This document shows, piece by piece, positions 59,532 through 64,000 of a stretch of 64,000 bases of DNA. Origin of the DNA: Anaeromyces robustus (taxonomy: Eukaryota; Neocallimastigomycota; Neocallimastigomycetes; Neocallimastigales; Neocallimastigaceae); contig MCFG01000145.1 in assembly GCA_002104895.1 (NCBI GenBank), positions 81,878 through 145,877 on the forward strand, in the 5' to 3' direction. The translations under genes were made by a program, and so were the position numbers. The notes under the pieces are model-generated. The model was not told where the DNA came from. It ran no database searches and saw nothing but the letters and a program-made list of their open reading frames with translations. Positions within the stretch are counted from its first letter, which is position 1. Each line of letters starts with the position of its first letter.

Positions 59532-59776
59532 ACTATAATAAAATAAATACATTCAATGAAAAAAAAAACTATAATAAAATAAATACATTCAATGAAAAAA
59601 AAAACTATAATAAAATAAATACATTCAATGAAAAAAAAAACTATAATAAAATAAATACATTCAATGAAAAAAAAAAAACTATAATAAAATAAATACATTC
59701 AATGAAAAAAAAAAAAACTATAATAAAATAAATACATTCAATGAAAAAAAAAAAAAAAAAAACTATAATAAAAAAA
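59532..59776. repeat. Seven tandem copies of a 36-45 bp unit with growing A tract
   Basis: The unit ACTATAATAAAATAAATACA then TTCAATG and an A tract starts at 59532, 59568, 59604, 59640, 59678, 59717 and 59762. Periods are 36, 36, 36, 38, 39 and 45. The core is invariant until the last copy, which breaks off. The first four copies stay in frame and translate as a 12-residue repeat (YNKINTFNEKKN), probably by chance. Confidence 0.93.
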
Positions 59777-60360
59777 TGCTTTTTAAGTGAAATATAATAC
59801 TATTATTTATAAATACATTAAATATAATAATATCTAAATAAATACAATATCAAGTATTATATATATTATTAGTATATTATTATCTTTGAAATTTCATTAT
59901 TACAATTGGAATAATAATCAATAATTATTGATAGTATTAAATGTAAATAACAATACTTTTAAGATAATTTACTTTTTTAATATCAATAAATATGAACACA
60001 AGGAATATTATAAGAACATATATTATATATAATATGAAGTTTTATATTATATAGAAGCTGCTGAAAGTGTTAAATAAACCTAATAAAATATAAATAATTG
60101 TTTGATTTATTAAACAATCAATTTAATAATTTTATATTATATAATAATGTTCTATTATTATTTATAATAAGCTTTATTTTTTATATTTAATAATTAGATT
60201 ACAAAATTAATATGAATAATAATATAACAAATAGAGAAGTATGATAAAAAACAAATATTAATAAAATAAGAATGGAAAAAATTAAAATAATATAATAATG
60301 TAATATAAATAATAATAATAAAAACAATAGTAAAGTATCATTATTTTTTAAAAAAAAATA

Positions 60361-60488
60361 TTAATAAAACAAAATATATCTTATTTAATACAATTAAAAC
60401 TAAAAACAAAAATTAAAACTTAAACTTTAGATTTAATTTTTATTTTTAGTTTTAATTGTATTAAATAAGATTTATTTTGTTTTATTAA
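60361..60488. repeat. 57-bp inverted repeat with 14-base loop (long hairpin)
   Basis: Arms at 60361-60417 and 60432-60488 pair at 55 of 57 positions around the loop ACTTAAACTTTAGA. The left arm begins TTAATAAAACAAAATATATC. It could be a MITE-like element or, if transcribed, a hairpin RNA precursor. Confidence 0.85.
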
Positions 60489-63400
60489 GTTTTATAAAGT
60501 ACAAATTACAAAGTACAAATAGCAATATATCATTAAAACAAAATCAATTAAAATTCTGGATAATTTATACATTTTTTTTTTTTTATTTTATTTTTCTAAT
60601 TAATAGAAATGTATTAAAAAAAACATATACTAAAATGTAACCATTTTTTTTATATTATTTTCTAAATATTGGTTAAAATATTTATTAATATAAATAATAA
60701 TATGAATAAAATATTAAAGTAAAAATTAAATTAATGTTAAAATAATTTAAAATAATAAAATACCAATACTTTTAATTGTTTTAATATATATATTATGATT
60801 TAAATTGTTTTTAATGTATATATTATTATTATATTATTATTTTTTCTAATATCTATATTAAAATAATACTTTTTTCGCTTAAAAATCATTTTAATAAGAT
60901 TTCCAAATTAAAGTCATCATAATATTATAAATATTATATTTTTATAATAATAATACCAAAACTATTAATGATATAAACAATTTGTTTTAAAATATTAATA
61001 GGATTATAGCCATTATAATAAAACGAATACATTTTTTAAAAGTATATACAATACTTTTATACAGTTAAAATTATGTAATTTTTTTTCTACATAATTATAT
61101 TGTTATATTGTTATATATTGTTTATGACTCTTTATATTATTATGAATAAATAATATATTTAAGTTTAATTAATAATTAAGATATTAAGATAAAAATATCT
61201 TAATTATAATATAAATAAATATTTCGCTTTTATACATTATGATATAATATATTGTTTTTTTTTTTTTTTATCTTGAATTTTATGATATAATATGAAAAAA
61301 AAAAATAACATATTTCAAATAATTATAAATTATATATAAAAGTTATTTTAATAAATATGAATAAAAAAATAAAAAAAAATAAAAAGTATAATAAATTAAA
61401 TTATTTTAATATATTTACAAATGATAAATATGACATCATATAATTAATTTTAGTTCATATGTCAGTGACGATATTAATATATTATTATCATATCAATAAT
61501 CAATGTACAAGATTATTAATATGATAATTATATATTAATAAGCCTTAAATATAATAAACTATTTATTATTTTAATCATTATTAAAAGCGTAACTAATATT
61601 TTCTATTTTATTAATAACAATCAATAGTACAATAGTAATAATTAACTTTTATATTTAATAACTACTTAGTAAATCTATAAATGAATCTTCAAATTATTTA
61701 AACAAAATAAAATAAAACAAAATAAAATAAAATAAAACCAAAAATAGTTAAAATATTATATTTTCTTTTATTGTATTAATTGTAATTAATAAATAAATAT
61801 TTTTTTTATTATTATCATGAAATGCTAAATACTATTATAAAAATTAATATAAATATATAATATTTAAAAATAGATATTAAAAAAATTTTTTTTTTTTTTT
61901 GTAATCATTTAATGAATTGTTACAAAAAAATTTTTTGGAGACAAAATATTATTGTACAAAAAAAAAATAATATTATAATATTTATAATATTTATATATAT
62001 TACATAATAATATATCAATATATTAAATTGATATATTAATTTTTTTTTAATTTTTTATTTTTAATTTTTTTTTAGTTATGATGATTTAATAATAATATTG
62101 ATAAATAATAAGAAAATAAATTAAAAAATTATGAATAATATTAATTAAAATTTATTAATTAATTTTCATAAATAATACCATATAAATAATATAAATAAGT
62201 TTTCAATTTGTATTAAAATATTATTATATCATTTCATCACAATATATTAAATAGACAGAATAAAAAAAAAAAAAAAACCTTAGATTTACTCTTACTCCTT
62301 TAAATTTTTATTATTCATATAATAATATAATTGTGTTATATAACAAGAAAATTTTTCTTAATATGAATTTTATTTTTGTATCCATTTTAATTTACTTTTA
62401 TATACTCTATTTTTTAAATAATAAAAAAAAAAAAAAAAGTTCTTTGAAATATAAATAATTTATTAATATGTAATTCAATTTTAATTTACCAGAGATGTAA
62501 TATAAAATATAACCCTATCTATATAAAGTTTTTTATAAGAACTCAATTAATATTATTAATAAATCTATAATTTAATATTTATATATTCATATGTCATGCC
62601 ATCATTATAATAAAATTCTATTTTTATAATTGTATAATATTCAAAATTAATTATTACCAACAATATTATAATTATATTTTTATACCTATTTTTTTTATTA
62701 TTATTAATAGAGTATTTTTTTAATATTATATGATGACTAATATTTTTAATTAAAGTTTTTTATTATTATAATTAGATATTATTTTTATGATTATTTATAT
62801 AGTTATATGTTTTGTTAGAAAATTCAGTTTAGTTAGAACTAATTTATTTCAATTTTTTACTTTTTTTTTTTTACATTTCTAACATTTTATCCTTTGTTAT
62901 TCATAGTAAAAATATTTTTATCAAATTTATTATAAATTTAATATTTATCTTTAACATCACCAACTTTTCTTCAGTTTTATAATAATTTTTTTTTAATATA
63001 TTTTAATGTAGGACAAATATTAATCATATTAAGGGTTGAATTTATTATTTATTTTTTATTTATATATAGGATAGAAAATATTAATATTTGTTTTATTTGT
63101 TCATTTATTTAATTATATTTATTATATTTATTATATTTATTTTATATAATAGTTATTTCTATTGTTTTAAAAAAAATATTTATTTATTATTTATACATTT
63201 TTGATGATATCTTAAATTTTTTTTTATATAATTCTAATAAATAAAAACGTGGCGTTATGAAACTTTTTATAATAAAAAAAAATTTTTTTTTTCAAGATAA
63301 ATATTTATATATATTAGGTTATATATGAATAAATATTAATAAATAATTATAAAAAATAATTTGTCAATAAAAAAGGTCATTATTTAAAAATTTTATCATG

Positions 63401-63909
63401 ACAAATTTATTTCAAAATAATATTTTTTAATCTGAGTTTTATATTAAGGTAATTTAATTCAAAGGTTTTTCTTTTTTTTTTTTTTTTTTGAAAAATATTT
63501 ACATACATACAAATACAAATATTGTAATTCATAAAAAAAAAGAAACAAAAACAAACAAACTAAGAAATATAGTATTTTTTCATTATATATTCCTATTTTT
63601 TTTTTCTTTATATATATAATTTAAAAAAAAAAAAAACAATTGAATGAATTTGGTATATTTTAAGGACTACCAAAAAAAAAATAAAAACTCAAAAAAATAT
63701 TTTTAATATTATATAATCAAATCATCAATTTAAATCTTTTTTTTTTTTTATATTTTAAATAACATCTTTCGAATTCATTAAAATATTTTATTATAAAATA
63801 TAGGATAAATTATATGTATATTTTTGTATTAATGAATTTTTTTCTTTTTTTTTATGAACTAAATTACTGCTTTTATTTTTTTTTTCTTGTATTCATTACC
63901 TTATTAGTG

Positions 63910-63943
<34 letters not shown>

Positions 63944-64000
63944 TTTTCATATTATTTTATTTTTTTAATAAATTTATATATACATTAATGGAAATTATAA

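Larger units (their letters stand above)
56168..64000. other. 7.8-kb intergenic region to the end of the window
   Basis: No supported gene on either strand. The first kilobase should include the SREBP promoter. The rest holds several tandem arrays, a long hairpin (listed separately) and many homopolymer tracts. One GC-richer spot, AAAAACGTGGCGTTATGAAA near 63242-63261, stands out from the AT background. Confidence 0.65.

Noticed and set aside
59495-59692. Small protein with a 12-residue repeat
   Set aside because: The frame exists only because the first unit length is 36 bases. It breaks when the A tract lengthens and has no other coding signal.
58722-59776. CRISPR-like arrays
   Set aside because: The repeats are adjacent copies separated only by variable A or T tracts, with no unique spacers, in a eukaryotic genome.

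Overview
This is a eukaryotic chromosome segment, not bacterial. It is extremely AT-rich, especially between genes. Introns are short GT-AG introns (54 in the models below), proteins carry long Asn runs, and intergenic DNA is packed with homopolymers and tri-, tetra- and pentanucleotide repeats. The recognisable genes (a Cbf1-type bHLH protein, a full-length fungal-type SREBP, RBBP5/Swd1, Got1, Dbr1, a REXO1/Rex-type exonuclease) point to a fungus. The composition, plus an intronless long ankyrin protein of the kind abundant in anaerobic gut fungi, suggests Neocallimastigomycota (Neocallimastix, Piromyces or Anaeromyces type). That placement is inference; no marker gene in the window proves it.

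Layout. 1-1188: 3' part of a universal stress protein gene (+). 2092-5835: lariat debranching enzyme DBR1, 11 exons (+). 6674-7814: CBF1-like bHLH-zipper regulator, 2 exons (-). 7815-12048: non-coding, with a perfect inverted repeat. 12049-14694 and 16916-18493: two diverged tandem paralogues of an unrecognised seven-helix membrane protein family with long Ser/Asn-rich tails (+). 18850-21894: 1014-residue ankyrin protein (-). 22566-25763: RBBP5/Swd1, COMPASS subunit, 11 exons (-). It diverges from 26480-30360: an unrecognised 14-exon coiled-coil protein (+). 34657-37153: REXO1-like RNA exonuclease with a CCCH finger (+). 40553-43280: secreted cysteine-containing acidic protein (-). 45862-47083: GOT1 Golgi transport protein, 6 exons (-). 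50349-56167: membrane-bound SREBP, 3 exons, about 1778 residues (-). 56168-64000: non-coding, with several tandem repeats and a 128-nt hairpin.

The exon models were built by hand from splice signals, reading-phase agreement and family similarity. All gene models keep an open frame through every junction. The genes form no operon or cluster. They are mostly independent housekeeping functions (RNA turnover, chromatin, secretion, transcription) mixed with lineage-specific genes.

Most notable points: a complete two-helix SREBP in what looks like an obligate anaerobe; two tandem 7-helix proteins sharing specific motifs but no obvious named family; nearly half of the 3' splice sites ending in AAG; and structured non-coding repeats (31-bp and 57-bp inverted repeats, a 7-copy 36-bp array with progressively longer A tracts).
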